Shown: positions 8,537-18,893, counted from the stretch's first letter. The stretch: DNA of 64,000 nucleotides from Rhizobium etli 8C-3 (GCF_001908375.1 NZ_CP017241.1:1367001-1431000), one strand, 5' to 3'. The notes: generated by a model from the letters alone, not told the origin. Translations and numbers: made by a program.

Positions 8537-9841
8537 ATGATGTCGAAGAAAAACCGAATTGAAGCTCTTTCGCGCCGCGCCTTTCTTGCGTCTGCGGCAA
8601 CCGTCGGTGCTGGTGCAATCGCCGCCCCGGCCTTTGCGCAGTCGGCGCTCGACGCGCTGATCAACGCACCACGCCGCGGCACCTGGGATGACCAGTTCGA
8701 TGCCAAGGCTGCCTCGCGCACCGCGAGTGCCGCCGTCTCCAATACCCCGATCCTCAGCCCGCAATCGGTTCCGAGTATCCAGCAGGCGATCGTGGAGTAT
8801 CAGCAGATCGCGTCCGCTGGTGGTTGGCCCGAGGTCAATCCGGCCGGCCTGCGTCTTCAGCTCGGCGTGACCGATCCTTCCGTCCAGGCTCTGCGCCAGC
8901 GCCTTGCCATTACCGGTGACCTGCCGCGCGAAGCAGGCATGTCTTCCGCCTTCGATTCCTATGTCGACGGTGCGGTCAAGCGCTTCCAGGCTCGTCATGG
9001 GCTTCCGGCAGACGGCGTCATCGGCGAATTCACGCTGAAGGCGATGAACATTCCGGTTGACGTGCGCCTGCAGCAGCTAAACACCAACCTCATCCGCCTG
9101 CAGACCTTCCCGGAAGATCTCGGCCGCCGCCACGTCATGGTCAATATTCCGGCCGCCTATGTCGAGGCGGTCGAGGACGGTAGCGTGGCGACACGTCATG
9201 CGGCGGTCGTCGGACGTATCAGCCGCCCCACGCATATCGTCAACTCGAAGATCTACGAGGTCATCCTCAATCCTTATTGGACCGCGCCGCGCTCGATCGT
9301 CGAGAAGGACATCATGCCGCTGATGCGCAAGGACCCGACCTATCTCGAGAAGAACGCCATTCGCCTGATCGACGGCAAAGGCAACGAAGTCGCCCCCGAG
9401 ACCATCGACTGGAACGGCGAGGCGCCGAACCTGATGTTCCGTCAGGATCCGGGCAAGATCAATGCCATGGCTTCGGCGAAAATCAACTTCCATAACAAGA
9501 ACGGCGAATACATGCACGACACGCCGCAGCAGGGCTTGTTCAACAAGTTGATGCGCTTTGAGTCGTCGGGCTGTGTGCGCGTCCAGAATGTCCGCGACCT
9601 GACGACGTGGCTGCTGCGCGACACGCCGCCGTGGTCGCGTCAGCAGATGGAGCAGGTGATCGCCAGCCGGGTCAACACGCCGATCACGCTTGCCGAGGAG
9701 ATCCCGGTCTATTTCGTCTATATTTCCGCCTGGGGCATGCCGGACGGCCTCGTGCAGTTCCGAGACGACATCTACCAGATGGACGGCAACGCCGAGCTCG
9801 CGCTCGATACGACCGCCGGAATGGAACAGCCGGTTCAGTAA
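8537..9841 (+). CDS. ldtP: L,D-transpeptidase (YkuD family) LdtP
   Basis: A murein L,D-transpeptidase of about 434 aa that makes 3-3 crosslinks or attaches proteins to peptidoglycan in the periplasm. The N-terminus has a twin-arginine type signal (ALSRRAFLASAATVGAGA, ending near AFAQ). A peptidoglycan-binding domain (YVDGAVKRFQARHGLPADG) is followed by the YkuD domain, whose catalytic core is INFHNKNGEYMHDTP with ESSGCVRVQNVRDL; the Cys is near residue 346. The start is uncertain: a GTG at 8528 and ATGs at 8537 and 8540 are in frame, none with a strong ribosome site. It is regulated by LdtR in relatives. Confidence 0.93.
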   Translation: MMSKKNRIEALSRRAFLASAATVGAGAIAAPAFAQSALDALINAPRRGTWDDQFDAKAASRTASAAVSNTPILSPQSVPSIQQAIVEYQQIASAGGWPEVNPAGLRLQLGVTDPSVQALRQRLAITGDLPREAGMSSAFDSYVDGAVKRFQARHGLPADGVIGEFTLKAMNIPVDVRLQQLNTNLIRLQTFPEDLGRRHVMVNIPAAYVEAVEDGSVATRHAAVVGRISRPTHIVNSKIYEVILNPYWTAPRSIVEKDIMPLMRKDPTYLEKNAIRLIDGKGNEVAPETIDWNGEAPNLMFRQDPGKINAMASAKINFHNKNGEYMHDTPQQGLFNKLMRFESSGCVRVQNVRDLTTWLLRDTPPWSRQQMEQVIASRVNTPITLAEEIPVYFVYISAWGMPDGLVQFRDDIYQMDGNAELALDTTAGMEQPVQ

Positions 9842-9861
9842 GTTTCATGCAGATCAATTGG

Positions 9862-9890
9862 AAACCGCGCTGAAAGGCGCGGTTTTTCTT
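9862..9890 (+). terminator. Rho-independent terminator of ldtP
   Basis: AAACCGCGC and GCGCGGTTT arms around TGAAAG, followed by TTCTTT. It sits 20 bases after the ldtP stop. The remaining bases to 10163 hold no recognisable gene or riboswitch and probably contain the glyA promoter. Confidence 0.85.
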
Positions 9891-10163
9891 TGCCAGCGGT
9901 GGCCCTTCATCGGCTTGCCGGGACCTTCCTGCGGCAATGGGGCCGAATGGGATATGTCGCAAGGCTTCGGTTGATCTCTTGGGTTTGCGAGGCGCGTGCC
10001 TTCAAGTTGGCGCATGGTGGATCAGGGTGAGGGCCATTCCACGGCAACCAGCCAAGTCCACGACACTGCTGCGCGTAGATTGCCCAGCAAATGTCGTTCT
10101 TCGTATTGCTCTCGGCAGGGCGGAACGCTAATACCTTCGCGCATTCCAGTTGAGGAGCCTCCC

Positions 10164-11462
10164 ATGACAAATGCTTCCACGCAGACCTTCTTCAATCGCT
10201 CGCTTGCAGACACCGATCCGGATATCTTCGGCGCGATTGAAAAGGAGCTCGGCCGCCAGCGGCATGAGATCGAATTGATCGCATCGGAAAACATCGTTTC
10301 CCGCGCGGTGCTGGAAGCCCAGGGCTCCATCATGACGAACAAATACGCGGAAGGCTATCCGGGCAAGCGCTACTACGGCGGCTGCCAGTTCGTCGATATT
10401 GCTGAAGAGCTGGCGATCGAACGTGCAAAAAAGCTCTTCGGCGTCAACTTCGCTAACGTCCAGCCCAATTCCGGCTCGCAGATGAACCAAGCGGTCTTCC
10501 TGGCGCTGCTGCAGCCGGGCGACACATTCATGGGCCTCGACCTGAACTCGGGCGGTCACCTGACGCATGGTTCGCCGGTCAACATGTCCGGCAAGTGGTT
10601 CAACGTCGTGTCCTACGGCGTTCGCGAAGGCGATAATCTCCTCGACATGGACGAAGTGGCCCGCAAGGCCGAAGAGCACAAGCCGAAGCTGATCATTGCC
10701 GGTGGCACCGCTTACTCCCGTATCTGGGACTGGAAGCGTTTCCGCGAGATTGCCGACGCCGTCGGCGCCTATCTCATGGTCGACATGGCTCATATCGCCG
10801 GCCTCGTTGCAGGCGGCCAGCATCCGTCGCCGTTCCCGCACTGCCACGTCGCAACGACCACGACCCATAAGTCGCTTCGCGGCCCGCGCGGCGGCGTCAT
10901 CCTGACGAACGACGAGGATCTGGCGAAGAAGTTCAATTCGGCTGTCTTCCCAGGTCTCCAAGGTGGTCCGCTGATGCACATCATCGCCGCCAAGGCCGTC
11001 GCCTTCGGCGAAGCGCTGCAGCCGGAATTCAAGGACTACGCCGCACAGATCGTCAGGAACGCAAAGGCGCTTGCCGAGACGCTGATGGCCGGCGGACTCG
11101 ATGTCGTCTCCGGGGGTACCGACAACCACCTGATGCTCGTCGATCTTCGCAAGAAGAACGCGACCGGAAAGCGCGCCGAAGCAGCGCTCGGGCGCGCCTA
11201 CATCACCTGCAACAAGAACGGTATTCCGTTCGATCCGGAAAAGCCCTTCGTCACCTCCGGCGTCCGGCTCGGTGCACCGGCAGGCACGACGCGCGGCTTC
11301 AAGGAGGCGGAATTCAAGGAAATCGGCAACCTCATCGTGGAGGTTCTCGACGGCCTGAAGGTCGCCAACTCCGACGAAGGCAACGCTGCTGTCGAAGCAG
11401 CCGTTCGTGGCAAGGTGGTCGACCTTACCGGCCGCTTCCCAATGTACGACTATATCGGCTAA
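10164..11462 (+). CDS. glyA: Serine hydroxymethyltransferase
   Basis: GlyA, 432 aa, is a PLP enzyme that converts serine and tetrahydrofolate to glycine and methylene-tetrahydrofolate. The PLP lysine is K236 in the typical [14 protein letters not shown] motif. The N-terminal [13 protein letters not shown] and the [15 protein letters not shown] substrate loop are intact. I chose the ATG at 10164 ([10 protein letters not shown]) because TGAGGAG lies 8 bases upstream and the length is then standard; the open frame extends further up without homology. It is 9 bases from nrdR, so both are likely on one transcript. Confidence 0.96.
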   Translation: MTNASTQTFFNRSLADTDPDIFGAIEKELGRQRHEIELIASENIVSRAVLEAQGSIMTNKYAEGYPGKRYYGGCQFVDIAEELAIERAKKLFGVNFANVQPNSGSQMNQAVFLALLQPGDTFMGLDLNSGGHLTHGSPVNMSGKWFNVVSYGVREGDNLLDMDEVARKAEEHKPKLIIAGGTAYSRIWDWKRFREIADAVGAYLMVDMAHIAGLVAGGQHPSPFPHCHVATTTTHKSLRGPRGGVILTNDEDLAKKFNSAVFPGLQGGPLMHIIAAKAVAFGEALQPEFKDYAAQIVRNAKALAETLMAGGLDVVSGGTDNHLMLVDLRKKNATGKRAEAALGRAYITCNKNGIPFDPEKPFVTSGVRLGAPAGTTRGFKEAEFKEIGNLIVEVLDGLKVANSDEGNAAVEAAVRGKVVDLTGRFPMYDYIG

Positions 11463-11471
11463 GGATAGCGC

Positions 11472-11948
11472 ATGCGCTGCCCATTCTGCGGATCGGAAGA
11501 CACACAGGTCAAGGATTCACGCCCGGCGGAGGACAATACGTCCATCCGCCGCAGACGTATCTGTCCCGACTGCGGCGGCCGCTTCACGACCTTCGAGCGC
11601 GTGCAACTGCGCGAGCTCATGGTCGTCAAGAAGACTGGCCGCAAGGTGCCTTTCGACCGGGACAAGCTGGTGCGGTCCTTCGAGATCGCGCTGCGCAAGC
11701 GTCCGGTCGACCGTGACCGCATCGAAAGGGCTGTTTCGGGCATCGTCCGTCGCCTCGAAAGCTCCGGCGAAGTCGAAATCAGCTCCGAGGCGATCGGCCT
11801 TCAGGTGCTTGAAGCTCTCAAGAGTCTCGACGACGTCGGCTTTGTTCGGTATGCCTCGGTCTATCGGGACTTCTCGCATGCCGAGGATTTCGAAAAGGTC
11901 ATCTCCGAAATCAACGCCAAGATCAGCCGCGACACTTTGGAGACCTGA
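11472..11948 (+). CDS. nrdR: Transcriptional repressor NrdR
   Basis: NrdR, 158 aa, represses ribonucleotide reductase genes in response to ATP/dATP. The N-terminal zinc ribbon has C3, C6, C31 and C34 ([20 protein letters not shown]). The ATP-cone follows from about residue 47 ([19 protein letters not shown]). Length is canonical. It sits between glyA and ribD, with only 3 bases to ribD, an arrangement seen in many alphaproteobacteria. Confidence 0.96.
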   Translation: MRCPFCGSEDTQVKDSRPAEDNTSIRRRRICPDCGGRFTTFERVQLRELMVVKKTGRKVPFDRDKLVRSFEIALRKRPVDRDRIERAVSGIVRRLESSGEVEISSEAIGLQVLEALKSLDDVGFVRYASVYRDFSHAEDFEKVISEINAKISRDTLET

Positions 11949-11951
11949 GCC

Positions 11952-13205
11952 GTGAGCGCCGGGCCGCATGACGAGCGTTGGATGGCCGAGGCAATCGAAC
12001 TTGGCCGTCTGCATCTCGGCCAGACCTCCACAAATCCTTCCGTCGGCTGCGTCATCGCCAAGGACGGCGAAATCGTCGGCCGCGGCACCACGGCGATCGG
12101 CGGGCGCCCGCATGCCGAGCCGCAGGCGCTTGCCGAGGCCGGCGAACTGGCTCGCGGCGCCACCGCCTATGTGACGCTCGAACCCTGCGCTCATCACGGC
12201 AAGACGCCGCCCTGCGCCGAAGCCTTGATTGCCTCTGGTGTGGCGCGCGTCGTCATCAGCGTGACCGATCCCGATCCGCGCGTCTGCGGCCGTGGCATTG
12301 CGCTTCTGCGCGAAGCCGGCATCGAGGTTGAAACAGGCGTGCTGGAACAGGAGGGCAGGCGCTCGCTCGCCGGCTATCTCACCCGGCAGACGAAGAACCG
12401 GCCCTATGTGATTCTGAAGCTTGCCGTTTCCGCCGACGGCATGATCGGCCGCAAAGGCGAGGGACAGATCGCCATCACCAGTCCTCTCGCCCGCGCACAG
12501 GTCCACGCGCTCCGCGCCCAAACCGATGCCATCCTCGTCGGCATCGGCACGGCGATTGCCGACGACCCGGAACTGACGGTGCGCGTGCCGGGTCTGCAAT
12601 CGCTGTCGCCGGTGCGTGTCGTGCTTGATCCGCGGCTTGATTTGCCGCTCGGCAGTAAACTTGTGCGTTCAGCAAGAGAGGTGCCGACCATTGCCGTTGC
12701 AGGCGAGGCACCCCCTTCTGTGGTGGTGGACACCTCCCTTACGAATGGCGACATAGACGGGGTGAGCACTCTTTCGCCGTCTTTCGACCGGGTCGACGCC
12801 ACTGTTGAGGTGCCAGTAGAAACGAACTACAGCAATCTGCCGATCTCCCCCCTGGCGGGGGAGATGTCGGGCATGGCAGAGGGGGGTGAGGCACGCGCCG
12901 AAGCACTGCGCGATGCAGGCGTCGAAATCCTCTACTGCCATCCTTACCATCCCGAAGTATTGCTTCCCGCGCTAGCCTCGCGCGGCATTTCCTCGCTCCT
13001 CGTCGAAGGCGGTGCGAAGACGGCGCGGCTTTTCCTTGACGCCGGTCTCGTCGATCGGATCCAGCTTTATCAGGGCCAGATCATCATCGGCGAGGGCGGT
13101 ATTGAATCGCCTCTGAGGAAGACCGATATGCCATCCGGTTTTGCCCATCGAGGCACATTCATGTTCGGCGACGACAGGCTGGACGAATACGAAAGAGAAT
13201 TTTGA
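11952..13205 (+). CDS. ribD: Bifunctional riboflavin deaminase/reductase RibD with a repeat-derived insert
   Basis: RibD, 417 aa, carries out the second and third steps of riboflavin synthesis. The N-terminal deaminase has the zinc motif PHAEPQAL and PCAHHGKTPPC (about residues 55-88). The reductase domain starts near RPYVILKLAVSADGMIG and ends with SSLLVEGGAKTARLFLDAGL. About 63 residues (roughly 252-314) between TIAVAGE and ARAEALRDAGVE have no family counterpart. They are encoded by a palindromic repeat that stays in frame; removing it gives the usual length of about 354 aa. The GTG start at 11952 is 3 bases after nrdR. The stop overlaps the ribE start by one base. Confidence 0.93.
   Translation: MSAGPHDERWMAEAIELGRLHLGQTSTNPSVGCVIAKDGEIVGRGTTAIGGRPHAEPQALAEAGELARGATAYVTLEPCAHHGKTPPCAEALIASGVARVVISVTDPDPRVCGRGIALLREAGIEVETGVLEQEGRRSLAGYLTRQTKNRPYVILKLAVSADGMIGRKGEGQIAITSPLARAQVHALRAQTDAILVGIGTAIADDPELTVRVPGLQSLSPVRVVLDPRLDLPLGSKLVRSAREVPTIAVAGEAPPSVVVDTSLTNGDIDGVSTLSPSFDRVDATVEVPVETNYSNLPISPLAGEMSGMAEGGEARAEALRDAGVEILYCHPYHPEVLLPALASRGISSLLVEGGAKTARLFLDAGLVDRIQLYQGQIIIGEGGIESPLRKTDMPSGFAHRGTFMFGDDRLDEYEREF
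12705..12894. repeat. Rhizobial palindromic repeat element inserted in ribD
   Basis: The segment is bounded by GAGGCAC on both sides (12705-12711 and 12888-12894) and by an inverted pair CACCCCCTTCTG / CAGAGGGGGGTG. An inner palindrome, GATCTCCCCCC-TGGC-GGGGGAGAT, lies at 12842-12866. The GGGGGAGATGTCGG...CAGAGGGGGGTG text is the hallmark of a dispersed palindromic repeat common between genes in Rhizobium (RIME-like). Here it lies inside a coding region, adds about 63 codons and contains no stop in the ribD frame. Confidence 0.75.
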
Positions 13206-13825
13206 TGTTCACCGGAATTGTAACCGATATCGGCACGATCGAATCCATTTCACCCATGAACGAGGGTGTGAAGCTCCGGGTCGCCAGCGATTACGACCCT
13301 AAGACCATCGATATGGGCGCCTCGATTTCCCATTCGGGCATCTGCCTGACGGTGACCGGCCTGCCGGAGGAAGGCAGCAACGGGCGTTGGTTTGAGGTGG
13401 AGGCCTGGGAAGAGGCGCTGAGGCTCACGACGCTTGCAAGCTGGAAGGAAGGCACCCGCCTCAATCTGGAGCGCTCTTTGAAGATCGGCGACGAACTCGG
13501 TGGCCACATCGTCTCCGGGCATGTCGACGGCAAGGCAGAAATCCTGTCGGTGACGGCCGAAGGCGATGCGACCCGCTTCCGTCTGCGCGCCCCGGAGCAT
13601 CTCGCGAGGTTCGTGGCGCCCAAAGGCTCGATCGCGCTCGATGGTACGTCGCTGACTGTCAATGCCGTCGAAGGCACCGATTTCGACGTGCTTCTCATTC
13701 GCCATACTTTGGAAGTCACGACATGGGGCGAGCGAGGGGCCGGCGACTTCGTCAATTTCGAGGTCGATACGATGGCGCGTTATGCAGCTAGGCTGGCTGA
13801 ATTCCCTGCCGCGAAAGCAGAATGA
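13205..13825 (+). CDS. ribE: Riboflavin synthase alpha chain
   Basis: A 206-aa riboflavin synthase that dismutates two 6,7-dimethyl-8-ribityllumazines to riboflavin. Two homologous barrels are visible, beginning MFTGIVTDIGTIESIS and GDELGGHIVSGHVDGKAEI, with the substrate motifs SHSGICLTVTG and ALDGTSLTVNAV. The ATG at 13205 overlaps the ribD stop (TGATG), so translation is coupled. The last 38 bases overlap the convergent acetyltransferase gene. Confidence 0.95.
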   Translation: MFTGIVTDIGTIESISPMNEGVKLRVASDYDPKTIDMGASISHSGICLTVTGLPEEGSNGRWFEVEAWEEALRLTTLASWKEGTRLNLERSLKIGDELGGHIVSGHVDGKAEILSVTAEGDATRFRLRAPEHLARFVAPKGSIALDGTSLTVNAVEGTDFDVLLIRHTLEVTTWGERGAGDFVNFEVDTMARYAARLAEFPAAKAE

Positions 13826-14324
13826 TTTCGCCGTGATAATCAATGCGCGTCACCTCGCGGAAGCCGAGCTTTTCGGCGACGCGTAGCGAAGCTGCGTTTT
13901 GCGGGCTGATGATGCAGGTCATCTCTTTGCCGGGGAAATGACGGTCCGCCCATGCAATCAGCGCTGTGAGCGCTTCTGTCGCATAGCCCCGTCCGTGTGC
14001 GCAAGGCAGCAACACCCATCCGGTTTCCAATGTTTCCTCGATAGATGGAGACATCTCACGTCGGGCTTCGTGGAAGCCTGCTTCGCCGATCAGCCGCCCG
14101 CTTTGCTTTTCCTCGACGATCAGAAAGCCGAACCCCATATGATGCCACATGCCGCTCGCCCTCATGAGGCGGGACCATGTCTGCTCGCGTGTCGATGGCA
14201 CGCCGCTGATATGTCGGACGACGTCTTCATCGGCCCACAAGTCCATATAGGCATCGAAATCGTCGAGCCGGTGCGGCCGCAGTATCAACCGCTCGGTTTC
14301 AATGGTCGGAATGTTGATCGTCAT
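13788..14324 (-). CDS. GNAT-family N-acetyltransferase (RimJ/RimL-like)
   Basis: A 178-aa protein with the GNAT fold of the RimJ/RimL group: TIETERLILRPHRLDDFDAY at the N-terminus, GWVLLPCAHGRGYATEALTAL as the acetyl-CoA binding loop (Q/R-x-x-G-x-G/A variant) and SLRVAEKLGFREVTR near the end. The substrate cannot be told from sequence. The gene is convergent with ribE, overlapping its 3' end by 38 bases, and lies 18 bases after the cupin gene on the same strand, so the two are probably one operon. Confidence 0.88.
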   Translation of the reverse strand: MTINIPTIETERLILRPHRLDDFDAYMDLWADEDVVRHISGVPSTREQTWSRLMRASGMWHHMGFGFLIVEEKQSGRLIGEAGFHEARREMSPSIEETLETGWVLLPCAHGRGYATEALTALIAWADRHFPGKEMTCIISPQNAASLRVAEKLGFREVTRIDYHGEIILLSRQGIQPA

Positions 14325-14342
14325 GATTCTGTAAAGCCTGCC

Positions 14343-14837
14343 TCACGCGCCTGCTTCGCCGTCCCAGTAGTCGAGATCGCTTGACGCGCGCCCGATGAAG
14401 CGGAAGCGCCAGCCGTCGTGATTGGTCTTGGCGAGGAATTTTTGGGAATCGGGGTACTCGACGATCTCCGTTTTCGCCATCGTGGAGATGCCAAGATAGA
14501 TCAGCGTCGTCCGGCCGGTATTGAGGATTTGATGTGCCGTTTCCTTCCCGCCGGCAGGTGCGCCGAGCGTGTCGCCTTTTTTGATAGGGTAACGGCTGGT
14601 TCCAAAACGGTATTCGCCGGTCCCTTCGATCACGAAGAACAGCTCGTCCTCGACATGGTGATTGTGGAACGGACAGCTCGATTTGCCGGGAGGCACCTCG
14701 TTGTAGCTGATCCCAAGATTGGAAAGGCCAAGCAGGCGGCCGAAGGATGCGTCGGCGCCTTCGTAGAGCGAGCCCTGTTGCCACCGCTCCAGCGTCAGGT
14801 CGGCAATATTAAGAACCGGTTTCATGTTCCGTGTCAT
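14343..14837 (-). CDS. Cupin-domain protein
   Basis: A 164-aa single-domain cupin. Motif 1 is CPFHNHHVEDELFFVIEGTGEY, with the metal ligands H-x-H and E, and motif 2 is GDTLGAPAGGKETAHQILN. A terminal region with RFIGRASSDLDYWDGE resembles cupins annotated as putative mannose-6-phosphate isomerase-like or auxin-binding-like proteins. The substrate is unknown. An in-frame ATG at 14825 (MKPVL) is an alternative start. Likely co-transcribed with the GNAT gene downstream. Confidence 0.85.
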   Translation of the reverse strand: MTRNMKPVLNIADLTLERWQQGSLYEGADASFGRLLGLSNLGISYNEVPPGKSSCPFHNHHVEDELFFVIEGTGEYRFGTSRYPIKKGDTLGAPAGGKETAHQILNTGRTTLIYLGISTMAKTEIVEYPDSQKFLAKTNHDGWRFRFIGRASSDLDYWDGEAGA

Positions 14838-14948
14838 GTCTTTTCCCTTTTGCAGGGAGAAGAGACCATCAATTCGATCTGGTTTTCAATAGGCGTCGGT
14901 TGAATTGTCGGGCAGGGCGGTGCAGCGATCTGCACCGCCCCTGCGCGA

Positions 14949-15308
14949 TCAGTCGGTAAATAGGGTAATGCTGCCATCGGCTGCCTGTTCGGCATTGATG
15001 ACGTTGCGGACATTCACGCCGTCATTACCGAGCTTGCGCATCAGCACCTTGTTGGCGTCGATCGATGCCTGAATCTGGCGCACATCCTGTGCCGAGCGTG
15101 GCGGAGCGGAGCGCGGACCATTTGCTTCGGGACTTACGTCGTGAAAGTTGTAGAAATGCCTTACGGTGAAGTCGTTACCCCGGAAATTGCGGAGCGTCTG
15201 TTCGATGCCCGATGGGCTGTTCATGCCAAAGCTTTCCGCACGGCTGACGCCGGCAAGCGCGAGGGAGGAGAAGGCGGAAACGAGGGCGAGTGTGGCAACG
15301 CGGTTCAT
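14949..15308 (-). CDS. Small secreted protein of unknown function
   Basis: A 119-aa protein with a clear signal peptide (MNRVATLALVSAFSSLALAG, cleavage near SRA-ES). The mature part is hydrophilic with no cysteines: an N-terminal block SGIEQTLRNFRGNDFTVRHF and a helical block DVRQIQASIDANKVLMRKLG. I do not recognise the family. The ATG at 15308 is supported by the signal peptide. It stands alone with its own upstream region. Confidence 0.7.
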   Translation of the reverse strand: MNRVATLALVSAFSSLALAGVSRAESFGMNSPSGIEQTLRNFRGNDFTVRHFYNFHDVSPEANGPRSAPPRSAQDVRQIQASIDANKVLMRKLGNDGVNVRNVINAEQAADGSITLFTD

Positions 15309-15618
15309 GATGGTATCCTTTCATCTGCTATGACGGTCGGCTGTCGTGCAGGGGATCGTCGGCGTTACGCTTGTTGAATTGGGTCGGCCACAGCGTCGAA
15401 TCAATAGCTAAACACCTGAAATAACATTACAAATTGTTCATGGCGATTGCCTTCGATTTGCCGTTTTCGAGGTGCGCGCGAGCGTGGCCGGCATATATTT
15501 TCCCTATCCTTTTATAGAGATTTCCGGCCATGATCCGAATTTGCTTGCCATTCATCGAAAGGCATGTTTTGACCGCGGCCTGCCAAATGGCAAAGTCCTC
15601 AGAAACCGAAGGTGATGC
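15309..15618. other. Intergenic region upstream of ribH
   Basis: These 310 bases hold no convincing gene. They are AT-richer than the surroundings and separate two divergent genes. I looked for an FMN riboswitch before ribH and did not see its conserved core. Promoters for both neighbours are expected here. Confidence 0.5.
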
Positions 15619-16080
15619 ATGGCGCGAGATAACGCTCCCCATATTTTGATCGTCGAAGCGCGCTTCTATGACGACATGGCCGACGCTCTTTTGGACGGGG
15701 CAACCTTCGCGCTCAAGGAAGCCGGCGCGACCTACGATGTCGTGACCGTTCCAGGAGCCCTGGAGATTCCGCCGGCGATTGCCATGGCGCTCGATGGCGC
15801 CGACAATGGCGGCAGTCAATACGACGGCTATGTCGCTCTCGGCATGGTCATCCGCGGCGAGACCTACCATTTCGAGATCGTGTCGAACGAATCCTCCCGC
15901 GCATTGATGGACCTCGCCGTCAGCGAATCGCTTGCCATCGGCAATGGCATCCTGACGGTTGAAAACGATGAGCAGGCATGGGCACGCGCCCGCCGCTCGG
16001 ACAAGGACAAGGGCGGGTTCGCCGCTCGCGCAGCTCTCACGATGATCGAGCTGAAGAAGAAACTGGGTGCATACGAATGA
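15619..16080 (+). CDS. ribH: 6,7-dimethyl-8-ribityllumazine synthase
   Basis: RibH, 153 aa, condenses the pyrimidine from RibA/D with the butanone phosphate from RibB. Family motifs are [46 protein letters not shown] (catalytic His) and the C-terminal [15 protein letters not shown]. It corresponds to the housekeeping RibH1 of rhizobia. The stop codon overlaps the nusB start (ATGA), so the two genes are translationally coupled. Confidence 0.95.
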   Translation: MARDNAPHILIVEARFYDDMADALLDGATFALKEAGATYDVVTVPGALEIPPAIAMALDGADNGGSQYDGYVALGMVIRGETYHFEIVSNESSRALMDLAVSESLAIGNGILTVENDEQAWARARRSDKDKGGFAARAALTMIELKKKLGAYE

Positions 16081-16559
16081 CTAGCGAAAATCCGGAGCGT
16101 CAGGTAAAGACAGCAAATCAGCGCGGCGCTGCGCGGCTGGCTGCTGTTCAGGCGCTCTACCAGATGGATATCGGCGGCACCGGTGTTTTGGAAATCGTCG
16201 CCGAATATGAGGCTCATCGCCTCGGTCAAGAAATCGACGGCGAGACCTATCTCAAGGCAGATGCCGCGTGGTTCCGTTCCATCGTTTCCGGCGTGGTGCG
16301 CGAGCAGCTGCGCCTGGATCCTTTGATCGCCTCTGCCCTGCAGGACGACTGGGCATTGTCGCGCCTCGACAGCACCGTGCGCGCGATCCTTCGCGCCGGC
16401 GTTTTCGAGCTTCTCGATCGCAAAGACGTACCGGTAGCCGTGATCGTTACGGAATATGTCGAGATCGCCCGGGCTTTCTTCGAGGATGACGAGCCGAAGC
16501 TCGTCAATGCCGTGCTCGACCGCATCGCCAAACAGGTGCGCGGCGAACTGAAGAAGTAA
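16077..16559 (+). CDS. nusB: Transcription antitermination factor NusB
   Basis: NusB, 160 aa, an all-helical factor that with NusE binds boxA RNA to allow full-length rRNA transcription. The family motifs [38 protein letters not shown] and [15 protein letters not shown] are present. The ATG at 16077 gives the family's start and overlaps the ribH stop by four bases. The ribH-nusB pairing is widely conserved. Confidence 0.95.
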   Translation: MTSENPERQVKTANQRGAARLAAVQALYQMDIGGTGVLEIVAEYEAHRLGQEIDGETYLKADAAWFRSIVSGVVREQLRLDPLIASALQDDWALSRLDSTVRAILRAGVFELLDRKDVPVAVIVTEYVEIARAFFEDDEPKLVNAVLDRIAKQVRGELKK

Positions 16560-16757
16560 GTCTTCCGTCCGCTATCGGACCATTTCGCGCTTTATGCTGC
16601 GCTGCAAGGGTTTTCGTCCCTCGCGGTCTTGACGTCGTGTTTCCCACCCCGCAATCTCCGCACGCAAAGCTAGAGCGTTCCTGTGGAGAGAAGACGATTC
16701 GGCTGCGTCCGTGGCCGGAGGGAGGAGTGCTCCGGCACTTTTGGAGGAAAGAGCGAA

Positions 16758-18893
16758 ATGATCATTCTTTTATGCGTAATTGCATGCGGTCTGCTCTCGG
16801 TGGTTTATGCCATCTGGGCAACCCGCTCGGTTCTGGCAGCCGATCAGGGAAACAGCCGCATGCAGGAAATCGCGGGTTATATCCGTGAAGGCGCGCAGGC
16901 CTACCTCATGCGCCAGTACAAGACGATTGCGATCGTCGGCATCGTAGTTTTTATCGCAGCCTGGCTGCTTCTCTCCGGCATGGCTGCCATCGGCTTTCTG
17001 ATCGGCGCCGTGCTTTCCGGTGCTGCCGGCTTTATCGGGATGCACGTCTCCGTCCGCGCCAACGTCCGCACGGCGCAGGCCGCATCGCACAGCCTCTCGG
17101 CTGGCCTCGATATCGCCTTCAAATCCGGTGCCATCACCGGCATGCTCGTCGCCGGTCTGGCTCTGCTCGGCGTATCCATCTATTATTTCATCCTGACCGG
17201 CATGCTCGGCCATGAAAGCGGTTCGCGCGAAGTCATCGACGCGCTTGTTGCGCTCGGCTTCGGTGCCTCGCTGATCTCGATCTTTGCTCGTCTGGGCGGC
17301 GGCATCTTCACCAAGGGTGCCGATGTCGGCGGCGATCTCGTCGGCAAGGTCGAGGCAGGCATTCCGGAAGACGACCCGCGCAACCCGGCGACGATCGCAG
17401 ACAATGTTGGCGACAATGTCGGCGACTGCGCCGGTATGGCCGCCGACCTTTTCGAGACCTATGCCGTTTCCGTCGTCGCAACCATGGTTCTCGCCTCGAT
17501 CTTCTTTGCCGGTGCACCGATCCTGCAGTCGGCGATGATCTATCCGCTGGCAATCTGCGGCGCCTGCATCCTCACCTCGATCGTCGGCACCTTTTTCGTC
17601 AAGCTTGGATCCAACGGCTCGATCATGGGCGCACTTTACAAGGGCCTTATCGTCACCGGCCTCCTGTCGATTGTCGGTCTAGGCGCTGCAACATCGTTGA
17701 CGGTGGGCTGGGGATCGCTTGGACAGGCCGGCGGTGTGGATGTCACCGGAACCAACCTCTTCTTCTGCGGCCTCGTCGGCCTCTTGGTAACGGCGCTCAT
17801 CGTCGTCATCACCGAATATTATACCGGCACCAACAAACGCCCGGTCAATTCGATCGCCCAGGCATCCGTGACAGGCCACGGCACCAACGTCATCCAGGGA
17901 CTTGCCGTCTCGCTGGAATCGACGGCGCTGCCTGCGATCGTCATCGTCGCCGGCATTATCGGCACCTACCAGCTCGCGGGCCTCTTCGGCACCGGCATCG
18001 CCGTCACCGCTATGCTCGGCCTTGCCGGCATGATCGTCGCCCTCGATGCCTTCGGCCCTGTGACCGACAACGCCGGCGGCATCGCCGAGATGTCCCACCT
18101 GCCGCCGGAAGTCCGCAAATCGACGGACGCGCTCGACGCCGTCGGCAATACGACAAAGGCTGTAACCAAAGGCTACGCGATCGGCTCTGCCGGTCTCGGC
18201 GCGCTGGTGCTCTTTGCTGCCTATTCCTATGACCTCAAATATTTTGCGGCAAATGGCGACAGATATCCCTACTTCGCAGGCATAGGGGAGATTTCATTCG
18301 ATCTCTCCAACCCCTACGTAGTGGCCGGATTGATCTTCGGTGGACTCATTCCCTACCTCTTCGGCGGCATCGCCATGACGGCCGTCGGCCGTGCCGCCGG
18401 CGCAATCGTCGAGGAAGTGCGCCGCCAGTTCAAGGAAAAACCGGGCATCATGCAGGGCACGGAAAAGCCGGATTACGGCAGGGCGGTCGACCTTCTGACC
18501 AGGGCCGCTATCCGCGAGATGATCATCCCGTCGCTGTTGCCGGTCCTGGCTCCGATCGTCGTTTATTTCGGTGTTCTGCTGGTTTCCGGCTCCAAGGCCT
18601 CGGCCTTCGCCGCACTCGGCGCATCGCTTCTTGGCGTCATTATCAACGGTTTGTTCGTCGCCATCTCGATGACGTCCGGCGGCGGGGCATGGGACAACGC
18701 GAAGAAGTCCTTCGAGGATGGCTTCGTCGACAAGGACGGCGTCCGCCACATGAAGGGTTCGGACGCACACAAGGCCTCCGTCACCGGCGATACGGTCGGC
18801 GACCCATACAAGGACACTGCAGGACCGGCCGTCAATCCGGCGATCAAGATCACCAATATCGTCGCCTTGCTGCTCTTGGCGGTCCTGGCCTGA
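16758..18893 (+). CDS. hppA: Membrane-bound proton-translocating pyrophosphatase
   Basis: A 711-aa integral membrane pump with about 16 helices that couples PPi hydrolysis to H+ transport. The catalytic loop [20 protein letters not shown] and the following [18 protein letters not shown] are intact. The [16 protein letters not shown] motif has Lys where K+-dependent enzymes have Ala, so this should be the K+-independent H+-PPase. The ATG at 16758 is preceded by GGAGGAAA. The 198 bases after nusB contain a small hairpin but no other gene. A strong two-way terminator follows. Confidence 0.96.
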   Translation: MIILLCVIACGLLSVVYAIWATRSVLAADQGNSRMQEIAGYIREGAQAYLMRQYKTIAIVGIVVFIAAWLLLSGMAAIGFLIGAVLSGAAGFIGMHVSVRANVRTAQAASHSLSAGLDIAFKSGAITGMLVAGLALLGVSIYYFILTGMLGHESGSREVIDALVALGFGASLISIFARLGGGIFTKGADVGGDLVGKVEAGIPEDDPRNPATIADNVGDNVGDCAGMAADLFETYAVSVVATMVLASIFFAGAPILQSAMIYPLAICGACILTSIVGTFFVKLGSNGSIMGALYKGLIVTGLLSIVGLGAATSLTVGWGSLGQAGGVDVTGTNLFFCGLVGLLVTALIVVITEYYTGTNKRPVNSIAQASVTGHGTNVIQGLAVSLESTALPAIVIVAGIIGTYQLAGLFGTGIAVTAMLGLAGMIVALDAFGPVTDNAGGIAEMSHLPPEVRKSTDALDAVGNTTKAVTKGYAIGSAGLGALVLFAAYSYDLKYFAANGDRYPYFAGIGEISFDLSNPYVVAGLIFGGLIPYLFGGIAMTAVGRAAGAIVEEVRRQFKEKPGIMQGTEKPDYGRAVDLLTRAAIREMIIPSLLPVLAPIVVYFGVLLVSGSKASAFAALGASLLGVIINGLFVAISMTSGGGAWDNAKKSFEDGFVDKDGVRHMKGSDAHKASVTGDTVGDPYKDTAGPAVNPAIKITNIVALLLLAVLA

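Noticed and set aside
8148..8540. 130-aa ORF upstream of ldtP
   Set aside because: No ribosome site, no family resemblance, overlaps the start of ldtP.
9893..10163. Riboswitch upstream of glyA
   Set aside because: No conserved glycine, SAM-II or THF-type core could be recognised.
15309..15618. FMN riboswitch before ribH
   Set aside because: The conserved riboswitch core was not found by eye in the leader.
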